Part shown: one piece after another, positions 1-5,500 of the stretch
Layout: every line of letters starts with the position of its first letter
Position numbering within the stretch: the stretch's first letter is position 1
NCBI GenBank assembly: GCA_021791995.1
Contig: JAJYVN010000200.1
Location: forward strand, 1-5,609
From: Bacillota bacterium
GTDB taxonomy: Bacteria > Bacillota > Sulfobacillia > RBS10-35 > JAJYVN01
Direction of reading: 5' to 3'
Length of the DNA stretch: 5,609 bases
Made by a program: the position numbers and the translations under genes
Notes under the pieces: generated by a model
Told to the model about the DNA's origin: nothing
What the model saw: the letters and a program-made list of their open reading frames with translations, nothing else
Databases searched by the model: none

Positions 1-547
1 CCCCCTGCACCTGGTAGAGGTTTGCGAGTTGCGGGAAGGCCATGGCATCCAACGCCTGCGCCTGAACGTGCTCCGAAGCGAGCGCCATCAGTCCAGCAAG
101 CCGAACCGCCCGCGGGCAGTAAGGACAGGTCGGTGTGCTGAAAACCATAATCTGCACGGGATCCTGCAAGCTGGCCAACTGATCGCGCGTTGCCTGGCTG
201 AGGGCGCTACCGTCCGAAGCCGCGTCGGCCATCGCGGTCACGAGGGCACCGAACTCATACCCCCCCGGAGTTCCGTAAAAGCGGATCCCGAGATCGCGGC
301 CCGTGCCATCCTGCAACACAAGGCCTGGAGCGCGCTCCACCAACCCCTCGCGCTCATCGAACCGTCGATCTTCCACCTCGATCTGGACCTGGGACACCTC
401 ATCTGCCACCTCGCGAATCGCCGCGGCGAATGCGTCCTCGTCTTCCCCCCCGGCCCCTGATGTCACCCGCACGAGCCGCACGTCGCGCGACGCGTTCTCG
501 AACATCTTCCGCACCGCGCGCCGATCAGCATCCGACAATACCGCCAT
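1..547 (-). CDS. PDO-family (glutaredoxin/thioredoxin-fold) protein disulfide oxidoreductase, 3' end outside window
   Basis: The first 182 residues are visible; the C-terminus runs off the left edge. The family (protein disulfide oxidoreductase, two tandem thioredoxin-fold units, about 220-240 residues) performs thiol-disulfide exchange in the cytoplasm, mostly in thermophiles. Evidence is the junction segment at residues about 88-106, which reads IRFYGTPGGYEFGALVTAM and matches the usual R-Y/F-x-G-x-P-x-G-x-E-F signature. A second unit follows with a CPYC active site (Cys141, Cys144) in FSTPTCPYCPRAV. The N-terminal unit has no CXXC: where the first motif is expected (about residues 29-38) there is an acidic glycine-rich stretch, so only the second centre can be redox active. 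The ATG at 547 is preceded by AGGGGGTG with a 6-nt spacer. No signal peptide is visible. It diverges from the CsoR-family gene and shares its operator region. I am fairly sure of the fold and family, less of the physiological substrate. Confidence 0.82.
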   Translation of the reverse strand, partial: MAVLSDADRRAVRKMFENASRDVRLVRVTSGAGGEDEDAFAAAIREVADEVSQVQIEVEDRRFDEREGLVERAPGLVLQDGTGRDLGIRFYGTPGGYEFGALVTAMADAASDGSALSQATRDQLASLQDPVQIMVFSTPTCPYCPRAVRLAGLMALASEHVQAQALDAMAFPQLANLYQVQG

Positions 548-553
548 CCTCGA

Positions 554-561
554 CACCCCCT
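554..561 (-). promoter_or_regulatory. Ribosome binding site of the PDO-like gene
   Basis: The minus strand reads AGGGGGTG, 7 of 8 bases matching the AGGAGGTG consensus, 6 nt before the ATG at 547. It decides the start of a gene that is truncated by the window edge. Confidence 0.7.
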
Positions 562-572
562 GCGTATTCCCC

Positions 573-602
573 TTGCTGATACCCTGGGGGGTATTGTACG
601 AT
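573..602 (+). promoter_or_regulatory. Candidate promoter of the CsoR-family gene
   Basis: A -35-like TTGCTG (573-578) and a -10-like TACGAT (597-602) are 18 bp apart. The operator fills the spacer, the usual arrangement for repression by this family. Both boxes are weak matches (3/6 and 4/6), so position in the intergenic region carries most of the support. The leader would be about 55 nt. Confidence 0.4.
579..594. promoter_or_regulatory. CsoR/CstR-type operator (ATACCC-TGGG-GGGTAT)
   Basis: A perfect 6-bp inverted repeat, ATACCC and GGGTAT, is separated by TGGG. A/T-flanked G/C tracts of this form are the recognition pattern known for CsoR-family repressors; the Bacillus copZA site has the same ATACCC...GGGTAT layout. 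It lies midway between the PDO-like gene and the CsoR-family gene, and overlaps candidate promoters for both, so one bound repressor could silence both directions. Binding itself is inferred. Confidence 0.75.
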
Positions 603-621
603 GGTCGTGGCTCCGACGCAA
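593..621 (-). promoter_or_regulatory. Candidate promoter of the PDO-like gene
   Basis: On the minus strand TTGCGT (621-616) is followed after 17 bp by TACAAT (598-593), a 5/6 match to the -10 consensus. The operator at 579-594 overlaps the -10 and expected start region. Transcription would begin near 586 and give a leader of about 40 nt before the ATG at 547. Confidence 0.45.
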
Positions 622-644
622 GAGGATCCCGCAGGTATCACGCG

Positions 645-652
645 AAGGGGGA
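645..652 (+). promoter_or_regulatory. Ribosome binding site of the CsoR-family gene
   Basis: AAGGGGGA lies 10 nt before the ATG at 663. The next in-frame ATG (690) has no purine-rich site before it, so this element favours the 663 start. Confidence 0.55.
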
Positions 653-662
653 ACCGAAGATC

Positions 663-938
663 ATGCCACAGGCCCTGCCCCGCCCGTCGATGTCTAGCGC
701 CCTCGTGCGCCTCAAGCGCGTTGAAGGACAGGCCCGCGGCGTCCAGCAAATGCTGCTGGACGGGCGACCGTGCGACGAGGTGATCATGCAGTTGAGCGCC
801 ATGCGCGCGGCGATCAATAAGCTTGCGGTGATCATCATCACCGAATCGCTTGAGCAGTGTCTCCGGAACCCAACCGCGCGAGCCAATGCCGAGGAGGAGT
901 TGGCTCAGGCCAAGCGCGCGCTGCTCCACTTCTCATGA
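663..938 (+). CDS. CsoR-family (DUF156) transcriptional repressor, CstR-like persulfide sensor type
   Basis: A 91-residue all-helical DNA-binding protein of the CsoR/RcnR/FrmR/CstR family, full length. Family landmarks are the opening helix with LVRLKRVEGQARGVQQML (residues 14-31), Cys37 in DGRPCDEV, and the second-helix segment IIITESLEQC ending in Cys66. The 29-residue Cys-Cys spacing equals that of copper CsoR (Cys36/Cys65) and of Staphylococcus CstR (Cys31/Cys60). At the place of the CsoR copper-ligand histidine, four residues before the second Cys, there is Ser62. The sequence around it resembles CstR (IIISENLIEC) more than CsoR. A dithiol sensor of persulfide/reactive sulfur species is therefore the better guess than Cu(I) sensing. 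It presumably represses itself and the divergent thiol oxidoreductase through the shared operator. The stop codon is 2 bp from that of the convergent permease gene. Confidence 0.88.
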   Translation: MPQALPRPSMSSALVRLKRVEGQARGVQQMLLDGRPCDEVIMQLSAMRAAINKLAVIIITESLEQCLRNPTARANAEEELAQAKRALLHFS

Positions 939-940
939 CG

Positions 941-2848
941 CTAGCGGCCGGCTCCGCCGACACCCGCACGGGGAACGCGGGAGTCGACGAGAAATTGAAA
1001 GCCCCACACGATCCACACCACAACCAAAAGGGGCAGAAGCGTCTCCCGCGGGTACAGAGACAGTACCTGGTACCCGTCGGCAATGAGGCGCCCCAGACTC
1101 GGCAGGGGTGGCTGGACGCCAATGCCCCAGAACGAGAGCACCGCTTCGGCGAACACCGCCCCTGGAACGGTCAGGCCAACGTTGGCCGCGATCGGGTCGA
1201 TCAAATGCGGAATAACGTGCCGCCACCAGATGGCCCGGGTGGAAAGCCCGAGCCCCTGCAGGGCCTGAACAAATCCGCGTTGGCGGATCGCAGACGTCTC
1301 GGCGCGCGCCACCCGCGCCATCGGTAGCCATCCGCCAACGGCCAAGGCCACAATCAGGGCCGGGAGTCCCGGACCGAGAAGCGCCAACAACCCGAAGGCA
1401 ATCAGCAGCATGGGCACGCTTGAGAGCAGATCCAGCACGGCGGAACCCAAACCGTTGCGGTCACTGTACCAACCAAGCATGACACCCACCGGAACGCCGA
1501 CCAGGACATCGAGGAGCGCGGAAAACGCCGCCACGCCGAGGGAGACCAGGGCTCCCGCCGCCAAGCGCGCCAACAGGTCCCGTCCGAGTGCGTCCGTGCC
1601 GAGCCAGTGCGCCCAACTTGGTCCCAGGTTGCCCGCGAAGAGGTTCTGCTGCCAGTAGGGGAAGGGATCCAGCCCGAGAACACAAAAGCAACCAACCACC
1701 AAGCTCAAAAGCAGGGTAGCGGCGAAGCGCTGGGTGGGAGAGCCCGTATGACGCGGGGTCGCGTGCGCCCGGGCAACGCTGGGCCGCGGCAGGTCGTGCG
1801 CTAAGAAATGGCGAACAGCGGTCGCCGCACCGGGTATCGGAATCCAATGTAGGATTTGCGGGCTTGGATGAGGTGGCCGCTCCACCTCCGCAGGGCGCAG
1901 TGGCGATGTGCGTGGGTCCAGCAGGACCAACACAAGATCCACCACTAGCGAGAGTGCGAGGTAGGCTGCAATGACGGCAAAAACACCACCCAGCACCACG
2001 GGAGTGTCCTCGTGACCAATGGCAGAGAGCATCTCCATCCCTAAGCCCGGAATGCCAAAGATCGGCTCGATCACCAGCGTCCCCGTCAACAGGCCCGCAC
2101 CCAGGATCGGCAACACCGCGAGAAGCGGTCGCAGCACCGATCGCAGGAGATAACGCGCGCGCATCCCAGGGCCCAGTCCCCTGGCCTGCACGCTGGCCCA
2201 CCACGGCTGCGTGCACGCGGTCTTGGTCTCTGCGCGCACCAAGCGAAACGCTGCCCCCATGGGAAACAGGCCGAGGGACAGGACCGGAAGGACAAGGTCT
2301 GCAGCCGTTCCCCACCCGCTGAGCGGCAAAAGGCGCCAGTGCAGCCCCAACAGCCAATCCCCCACCACCGCCACAACGAATGCTGGCACCGAAACCGCCA
2401 GAGACCCCACAACACCCATCGCAGTGGACACGGGATCGCGCCGACGGCCGTTCTCCCTCCGTCCGACCCAAAACCCGGTCGCTGCGCCCACCGGCAGCCC
2501 CCACAACAGTGCCAGGGCTGCGAGGGAGCCGGAGACGGGCAGCGTCTCCCCCAAGATCGTGCGAACCGGAATACCTGTGGTGATCGATCGCCCCAATTGA
2601 CCTCGCGACAAATTCCCGAGAAATACCACATACTGCACCCATAACGGTCGGTTCAGCCCCTCCCTGGCACCGAGCACAGCCCGCGCCAGCGGTAGAATCC
2701 GGGGACCGAACGGTCCTCCCGGAAGGGCGTGGATCAGCACGAAGGTGATCGTGAGCACCGCCCACGCAGCAGCAATCGAAACCACCAGACGCCGAAGGAG
2801 ATACACGAAGAGGCCTCTCGGGTCTCTCCGGGTATCTCCTCCCCGCAC
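941..2848 (-). CDS. oppB-oppC: Fused OppB-OppC peptide ABC transporter permease
   Basis: A 635-residue inner-membrane protein that joins two normally separate permease subunits of a dipeptide/oligopeptide importer. Residues about 12-311 are OppB-like: N-terminal YLLRRL, then LIHALPGGPF, NRPLWVQYVVFLGNL, an EAA-type loop (about 217-241) and IEPIFGIPGLG. Residues about 372-625 are OppC-like: HWLGTDALGRDLLARL (414-429), an EAA loop at about 526-548 (ALQGLGLS..IWWRHVIPH) and FAEAVLSFWGIGVQPPLPSLG (566-586). A proline/arginine-rich linker (about 312-371) has no methionine, so a separately initiated OppC is unlikely. Both halves should carry six membrane spans, putting the linker in the cytoplasm, so the fusion is topologically sound. 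The start is GTG with AGAGGA 5 nt upstream; this site overlaps the stop codon of the binding-protein gene, suggesting translational coupling. A less likely GTG start lies at 2806. No ATPase gene follows; subunits would have to be encoded elsewhere. Confidence 0.92.
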   Translation of the reverse strand: MRGGDTRRDPRGLFVYLLRRLVVSIAAAWAVLTITFVLIHALPGGPFGPRILPLARAVLGAREGLNRPLWVQYVVFLGNLSRGQLGRSITTGIPVRTILGETLPVSGSLAALALLWGLPVGAATGFWVGRRENGRRRDPVSTAMGVVGSLAVSVPAFVVAVVGDWLLGLHWRLLPLSGWGTAADLVLPVLSLGLFPMGAAFRLVRAETKTACTQPWWASVQARGLGPGMRARYLLRSVLRPLLAVLPILGAGLLTGTLVIEPIFGIPGLGMEMLSAIGHEDTPVVLGGVFAVIAAYLALSLVVDLVLVLLDPRTSPLRPAEVERPPHPSPQILHWIPIPGAATAVRHFLAHDLPRPSVARAHATPRHTGSPTQRFAATLLLSLVVGCFCVLGLDPFPYWQQNLFAGNLGPSWAHWLGTDALGRDLLARLAAGALVSLGVAAFSALLDVLVGVPVGVMLGWYSDRNGLGSAVLDLLSSVPMLLIAFGLLALLGPGLPALIVALAVGGWLPMARVARAETSAIRQRGFVQALQGLGLSTRAIWWRHVIPHLIDPIAANVGLTVPGAVFAEAVLSFWGIGVQPPLPSLGRLIADGYQVLSLYPRETLLPLLVVVWIVWGFQFLVDSRVPRAGVGGAGR

Positions 2849-2853
2849 CGTGG

Positions 2854-2859
2854 TCCTCT
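2854..2859 (-). promoter_or_regulatory. Ribosome binding site of the fused permease, overlapping the upstream stop codon
   Basis: AGAGGA on the minus strand is 5 nt before the GTG at 2848 and shares two bases with the TAG of the binding-protein gene (2860-2858). It supports the GTG start and suggests coupling between the two reading frames. Confidence 0.65.
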
Positions 2860-4549
2860 AACCCTTCGCCGCGCTGGACGTACTCAGGGAAGCCCAACGA
2901 AAGTCGAAGGGGGTGCCAAATGGATCCGCGACCACCCCGTGAAGGCTGGGTACGGTCACGTAAGACGTCAGGTTCCAGGTGAGTGGAATCACCGCGCAGG
3001 TGTGGAGGATCTCCCCTTCGGCATTTGCGAGGTCTTCACTGCGGGCTGCGCCCGTCGCTGTCCCTGCCGTACTGAGCAACTGCTCATAGGCGGTGTTGGC
3101 GAAATCACCGAAATTGAACTGGTTCCCCGGAAGAAACAGGTCCAGAAACGTCGTCGGGTCCGGATAGTCCGCGTTCCAACCAAACAGCATGAGATTGAAG
3201 TCCCCCTGCGACGCATCTCCCAAAAGCGCCGAGGTATCGAGCGGCACCGTCTGCACCGGGATCCCCACCGCCTGCCACATCCCGATCAACGCCTGTGCCT
3301 GTTGTTCCACCGAGGCAACCGCCGGGACCAAAAGGCGCAGCGTCGGGGCTTTCGATAGATCCATCTGCTCGAGGGCAGCCTGCAGATCGGACTTTGCAAG
3401 TGCAGCATCACCGTCCACCGGCTGGAGATCGCCAGCCGGAACCTGGTACTGGCCTCCAGGCGGTTGCGCACCCGGGGGAACAATGGAAGGAGCCGGCTCC
3501 GATCCGCCACCCAAGACCTGATTGACAAACTCGCTCCGATTCAGCGCCGCAGAGACCGCACAGTCCAGGTTCGCATTGGCCGTGGGATTCCCGGAGCGGG
3601 TGTTTGCCACAATGATGCCGGAATCGCTCCCCGGAACCTGATGAAAATCAGGATTGCCTGAGAACTCTTTGAGGTAGGTGGCGGGAACCTCAAGCAAACT
3701 CAATTCTCCTGCCTTGAACATGTCGACCTGCGTCGAGGCGGACGGCACCACATGGAGGGTGATACCTTTGATTTGGACGGTCGACGCATCCCAATAGTCC
3801 GGGTTGCGGACAAGCGTGAACTGCGCACCCGGGGTCCACGACGACACCTCAAACGGACCATCATACACCGCAAGGGATGCCTTGGTGCCGAAGCTAGATC
3901 CCGCCTTGGCCACCATGGCGGGATCTACGGGGTAGTATGCCGGAAGGGCTGTCATATCGATCCAGTAGGGAGCGGAACCAGTGAGCTGCACGATGAGAGT
4001 GGTTGCATTCGGCGCCTGGACCTGCACCTGAGCGAGTTCCTGCGGCACCTGGGCAAGCGCGGCCTTGTACGCCGAAGTATCGGAAGTCGACGGCAGGGGC
4101 TGCAAGAGCGGAGCCGTTCCGCTGATCAGGCTGAAGTCACTGGCGTAGGGAGAAGCCGTCTCCGGATTAACGGCGCGTTTCCAGGCGTAAACAAAGTCTT
4201 CCGCCGTCACCGGAGCGCCATTCGACCAACGCGCATTCGAGCGCAAATGGAAGGTGTACGTCGTTCCAGCCGCATTCACCTGCCAACTGGAGGCGATACC
4301 CGGCTCCGCCTCGCCCGCTTGGTTAATACGCACCAAGCCTTCATCCACAGCGGCCAAGACCTCAAACGTCGATGCATCCGATGCCTGCGCCGGATCAAGG
4401 CTTGTGACGGAATTGTCGAGTGCGGCCTGCACCACCCCCCCCGCACCTGCGGCGCTCGCCCCGCACCCAGCAACCATCGCGCCGACCAAGAACGGAATGA
4501 GCACGGCCACCGACGGCCGACCCATTCCGAATAACAGGCTTCGCTTCAC
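2858..4549 (-). CDS. oppA: OppA-like peptide-binding lipoprotein (SBP family 5)
   Basis: A 563-residue extracytoplasmic solute-binding protein of the SBP_bac_5 family that should capture oligopeptides and deliver them to the downstream permease. The N-terminus has a basic start (MKRS), a hydrophobic core and a lipobox VAGC with the lipidated Cys29. Family signatures follow: SWQVNAAGTTYTFHLRSNARWSNG split at about 88-111, VTAEDFVYAWKRAVNPETAS (114-133, very close to OppA), YDGPFEVSSW (229-238), LVRNPDYWD (246-254), a helix with AALNRSEFVNQVLGGG (334-349), and WNADYPDPTTFLDLFLP (458-474), typical of OppA-type proteins. The length is normal. The start is GTG, with a near-perfect GGAGGT and a 5-nt A spacer. 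It is the first gene of the pair; the permease follows after 9 nt. Substrate class is inferred from family; a specific peptide cannot be read. Cys330 and Cys518 might form a disulfide. Confidence 0.93.
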   Translation of the reverse strand: MKRSLLFGMGRPSVAVLIPFLVGAMVAGCGASAAGAGGVVQAALDNSVTSLDPAQASDASTFEVLAAVDEGLVRINQAGEAEPGIASSWQVNAAGTTYTFHLRSNARWSNGAPVTAEDFVYAWKRAVNPETASPYASDFSLISGTAPLLQPLPSTSDTSAYKAALAQVPQELAQVQVQAPNATTLIVQLTGSAPYWIDMTALPAYYPVDPAMVAKAGSSFGTKASLAVYDGPFEVSSWTPGAQFTLVRNPDYWDASTVQIKGITLHVVPSASTQVDMFKAGELSLLEVPATYLKEFSGNPDFHQVPGSDSGIIVANTRSGNPTANANLDCAVSAALNRSEFVNQVLGGGSEPAPSIVPPGAQPPGGQYQVPAGDLQPVDGDAALAKSDLQAALEQMDLSKAPTLRLLVPAVASVEQQAQALIGMWQAVGIPVQTVPLDTSALLGDASQGDFNLMLFGWNADYPDPTTFLDLFLPGNQFNFGDFANTAYEQLLSTAGTATGAARSEDLANAEGEILHTCAVIPLTWNLTSYVTVPSLHGVVADPFGTPFDFRWASLSTSSAAKG

Positions 4550-4554
4550 TTTTT

Positions 4555-4560
4555 ACCTCC
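4555..4560 (-). promoter_or_regulatory. Strong ribosome binding site of the oppA-like gene
   Basis: GGAGGT on the minus strand, then five A residues and the GTG at 4549. It fixes a non-ATG start and predicts high translation, as expected for an abundant binding protein. Confidence 0.8.
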
Positions 4561-4612
4561 GGCGAAGAATATCCGTCACAACGAACGGCCTTCCATTTGA
4601 ATACCTACCAAT

Positions 4613-5335
4613 TCATTCTACGTCGCCCATTTCCGAATTGCAAATGTTGTTGCTATTTCGGGAATTCTGACGGATTGAGGCACCCACAGCACTCAGTGGT
4701 CGTCGCGGCCGAATGCTCGAACGAGCCATGGCTTCCCTAAACCGCAGGACCTCCACACGTGGGGAATCCACTGCCGACAGCGCCCGGATAACCGCAATCC
4801 CCGCGCATCCAGTCTCGAGGACCGTGCACACGTTTTCGGGGGTGATGCCGCCAATCGCAAGCACCGGAAGTGACACCGCCTCCACCACGGCCGCGAGCCG
4901 ATCCACTCCGGGCGTATTCCCTGCGTATCCCACTACCTGGCCGAACGTGACATAATCGACCCCGGCCGCGGCAGCGTCACGTGCCTCTTCGACCGAATGG
5001 ACGGAGACCCCAATGACCCATCCCATCTCTCGCGGCAAGAGTCGCCGAGTAAGCGCTGCCCCAAGGGAACGACCCCCAAGATGGACACCGGATGCCCCCA
5101 CCGCCATGGCCACATCAATACGATCATTGATGAGCACCATCGGTTCAGGATCACAACCCCGAACCGCCCGTAGTGCGGCCTGAGCGGTCTGCCACACAAC
5201 GTCGGCTGGCTGCCCTTTTTCGCGGACCTGAATCGCGTCCACGCCTGCGGCGGCCGCGTCCGCGATCACGCGCTCCACCGACCAGCGGCTCTCGAGACGA
5301 TCGGTCACAAGGTGCAGCACCCAGGGATCTGCCAC
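4613..5335 (-). CDS. tenI: ThiE/TenI-superfamily protein, probably TenI-like (thiazole tautomerase type)
   Basis: A 240-residue TIM-barrel protein of the thiamine phosphate synthase/TenI superfamily, acting in cytoplasmic thiamine biosynthesis. Landmarks in order: LHLVTDR (7-13), QVREK (36-40), LINDRIDVAMAVGASGVHLG (68-87), GVSVHSVEEA (109-118), DYVTFGQVV (127-135), VLAIGGITPENV (158-169) and GIAVI (179-183). QVREK and IND are pyrimidine-pyrophosphate-binding signatures of ThiE. The metal-binding ED after VHLGQ is replaced by GGRS, and the phosphate-loop PTxTK after the FG motif is absent. SVHS and YVTFGxV are TenI features, yet the TenI catalytic His (FGH) is Gln133. Hence TenI-like more than ThiE, with an uncertain reaction. 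The last about 30 residues are an Asn/Arg/Ser-rich extension beyond the normal fold, encoded by AT-rich DNA. The start is GTG, with GGGGTGA 7 nt upstream and an in-frame stop two codons before it. No other thiamine gene is visible. Confidence 0.85.
   Translation of the reverse strand: MADPWVLHLVTDRLESRWSVERVIADAAAAGVDAIQVREKGQPADVVWQTAQAALRAVRGCDPEPMVLINDRIDVAMAVGASGVHLGGRSLGAALTRRLLPREMGWVIGVSVHSVEEARDAAAAGVDYVTFGQVVGYAGNTPGVDRLAAVVEAVSLPVLAIGGITPENVCTVLETGCAGIAVIRALSAVDSPRVEVLRFREAMARSSIRPRRPLSAVGASIRQNSRNSNNICNSEMGDVE
4615..4644 (-). promoter_or_regulatory. Candidate promoter of the peptide-transport operon, inside the tail of the upstream gene
   Basis: The minus strand has TTGCAA (4644-4639), an 18-bp spacer and TAGAAT (4620-4615), 4/6 and 5/6 matches to the vegetative consensus. 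It sits in a distinctly AT-rich patch (about 4570-4680). Start of transcription near 4608 would leave a leader of about 60 nt. The boxes overlap the last codons of the ThiE/TenI gene. Confidence 0.5.
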
Positions 5336-5342
5336 CAGTTAT

Positions 5343-5349
5343 TCACCCC
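5343..5349 (-). promoter_or_regulatory. Ribosome binding site of the ThiE/TenI gene
   Basis: GGGGTGA on the minus strand lies 7 nt before the GTG at 5335. An in-frame TAA at 5341-5339 excludes any earlier start, so the site and the stop together fix the N-terminus. Confidence 0.65.
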
Positions 5350-5354
5350 AACCG

Positions 5355-5383
5355 ATTGATGCAAAAGCACTCTTCGCCGTCAA
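5355..5383 (-). promoter_or_regulatory. Candidate outward promoter at the insertion-sequence end
   Basis: TTGACG (5383-5378, 5/6 to the -35 consensus) is followed after 17 bp by TGC-ATCAAT, an extended -10 arrangement with a weak hexamer (3/6). It points at the ThiE/TenI gene and would start transcription about 10-15 nt before its start codon, leaving a very short leader. The -10 is poor, so this is tentative. Confidence 0.28.
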
Positions 5384-5500
5384 CGACGCCCGACAAAAGC
5401 CAGCCTTGTAGCGTGGGAAAGCCAACAGGCGCGAAAAGGACCAAGCAAGCAGGCGACGGCGATGCCCCTTGCGACCGTTCCTGTTCTTATAGTCTTTTAT
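5359..5500 (-). ncRNA. Expected position of a TnpB guide RNA (omega RNA / reRNA)
   Basis: In IS200/IS605 elements the TnpB guide RNA overlaps the last tnpB codons and runs through the right end, with the guide taken from flanking DNA. The non-coding stretch here has the right place, strand and length, and ends in the two small hairpins noted for the element. I cannot recognise a conserved omega RNA consensus by eye, so this is a positional prediction. If real, its guide would be the DNA just beyond the end, that is the ThiE/TenI translation start region. Confidence 0.33.

Noticed and set aside
303..662. Upstream in-frame extension of the CsoR-family gene
   Set aside because: The extension is low-complexity Ser/Arg sequence antisense to the PDO-like gene and would cross the operator. 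The ATG at 663 gives the normal family length and has a ribosome binding site.
900..913. Hairpin TTGGC-TCAG-GCCAA near the end of the CsoR-family gene as a terminator
   Set aside because: The stem is only 5 bp, there is no T tract on either strand, and it lies within the coding sequence.
2829..2834. Isolated GGGTAT/ATACCC half-sites here and elsewhere (near 258 and 1832) as further operators
   Set aside because: None has an inverted partner at the right distance and all lie inside genes; six-base matches are expected by chance.
1461..2897. Long open frame (478 codons) on the minus strand in another frame of the permease gene
   Set aside because: It overlaps the well-supported permease and shows no recognisable domain; composition (Gly/Arg/Cys rich) is that of an out-of-frame reading of GC-rich coding DNA.
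2729..4534. Plus-strand open frames (209 and 260 codons) opposite the oppA-like gene
   Set aside because: They are antisense to a clear family-5 binding protein, rich in Arg/His, and without ribosome binding sites or family motifs.
4550..4612. Terminator between the ThiE/TenI gene and the oppA-like gene
   Set aside because: No convincing GC stem followed by T residues is visible in the 63-bp gap; only the promoter and ribosome binding site are supported.
5336..5486. TPP riboswitch upstream of the ThiE/TenI gene
   Set aside because: I find no recognisable CTGAGA-type or ACCTGATC-type core motifs on the minus strand; the stretch looks like an insertion-sequence end.
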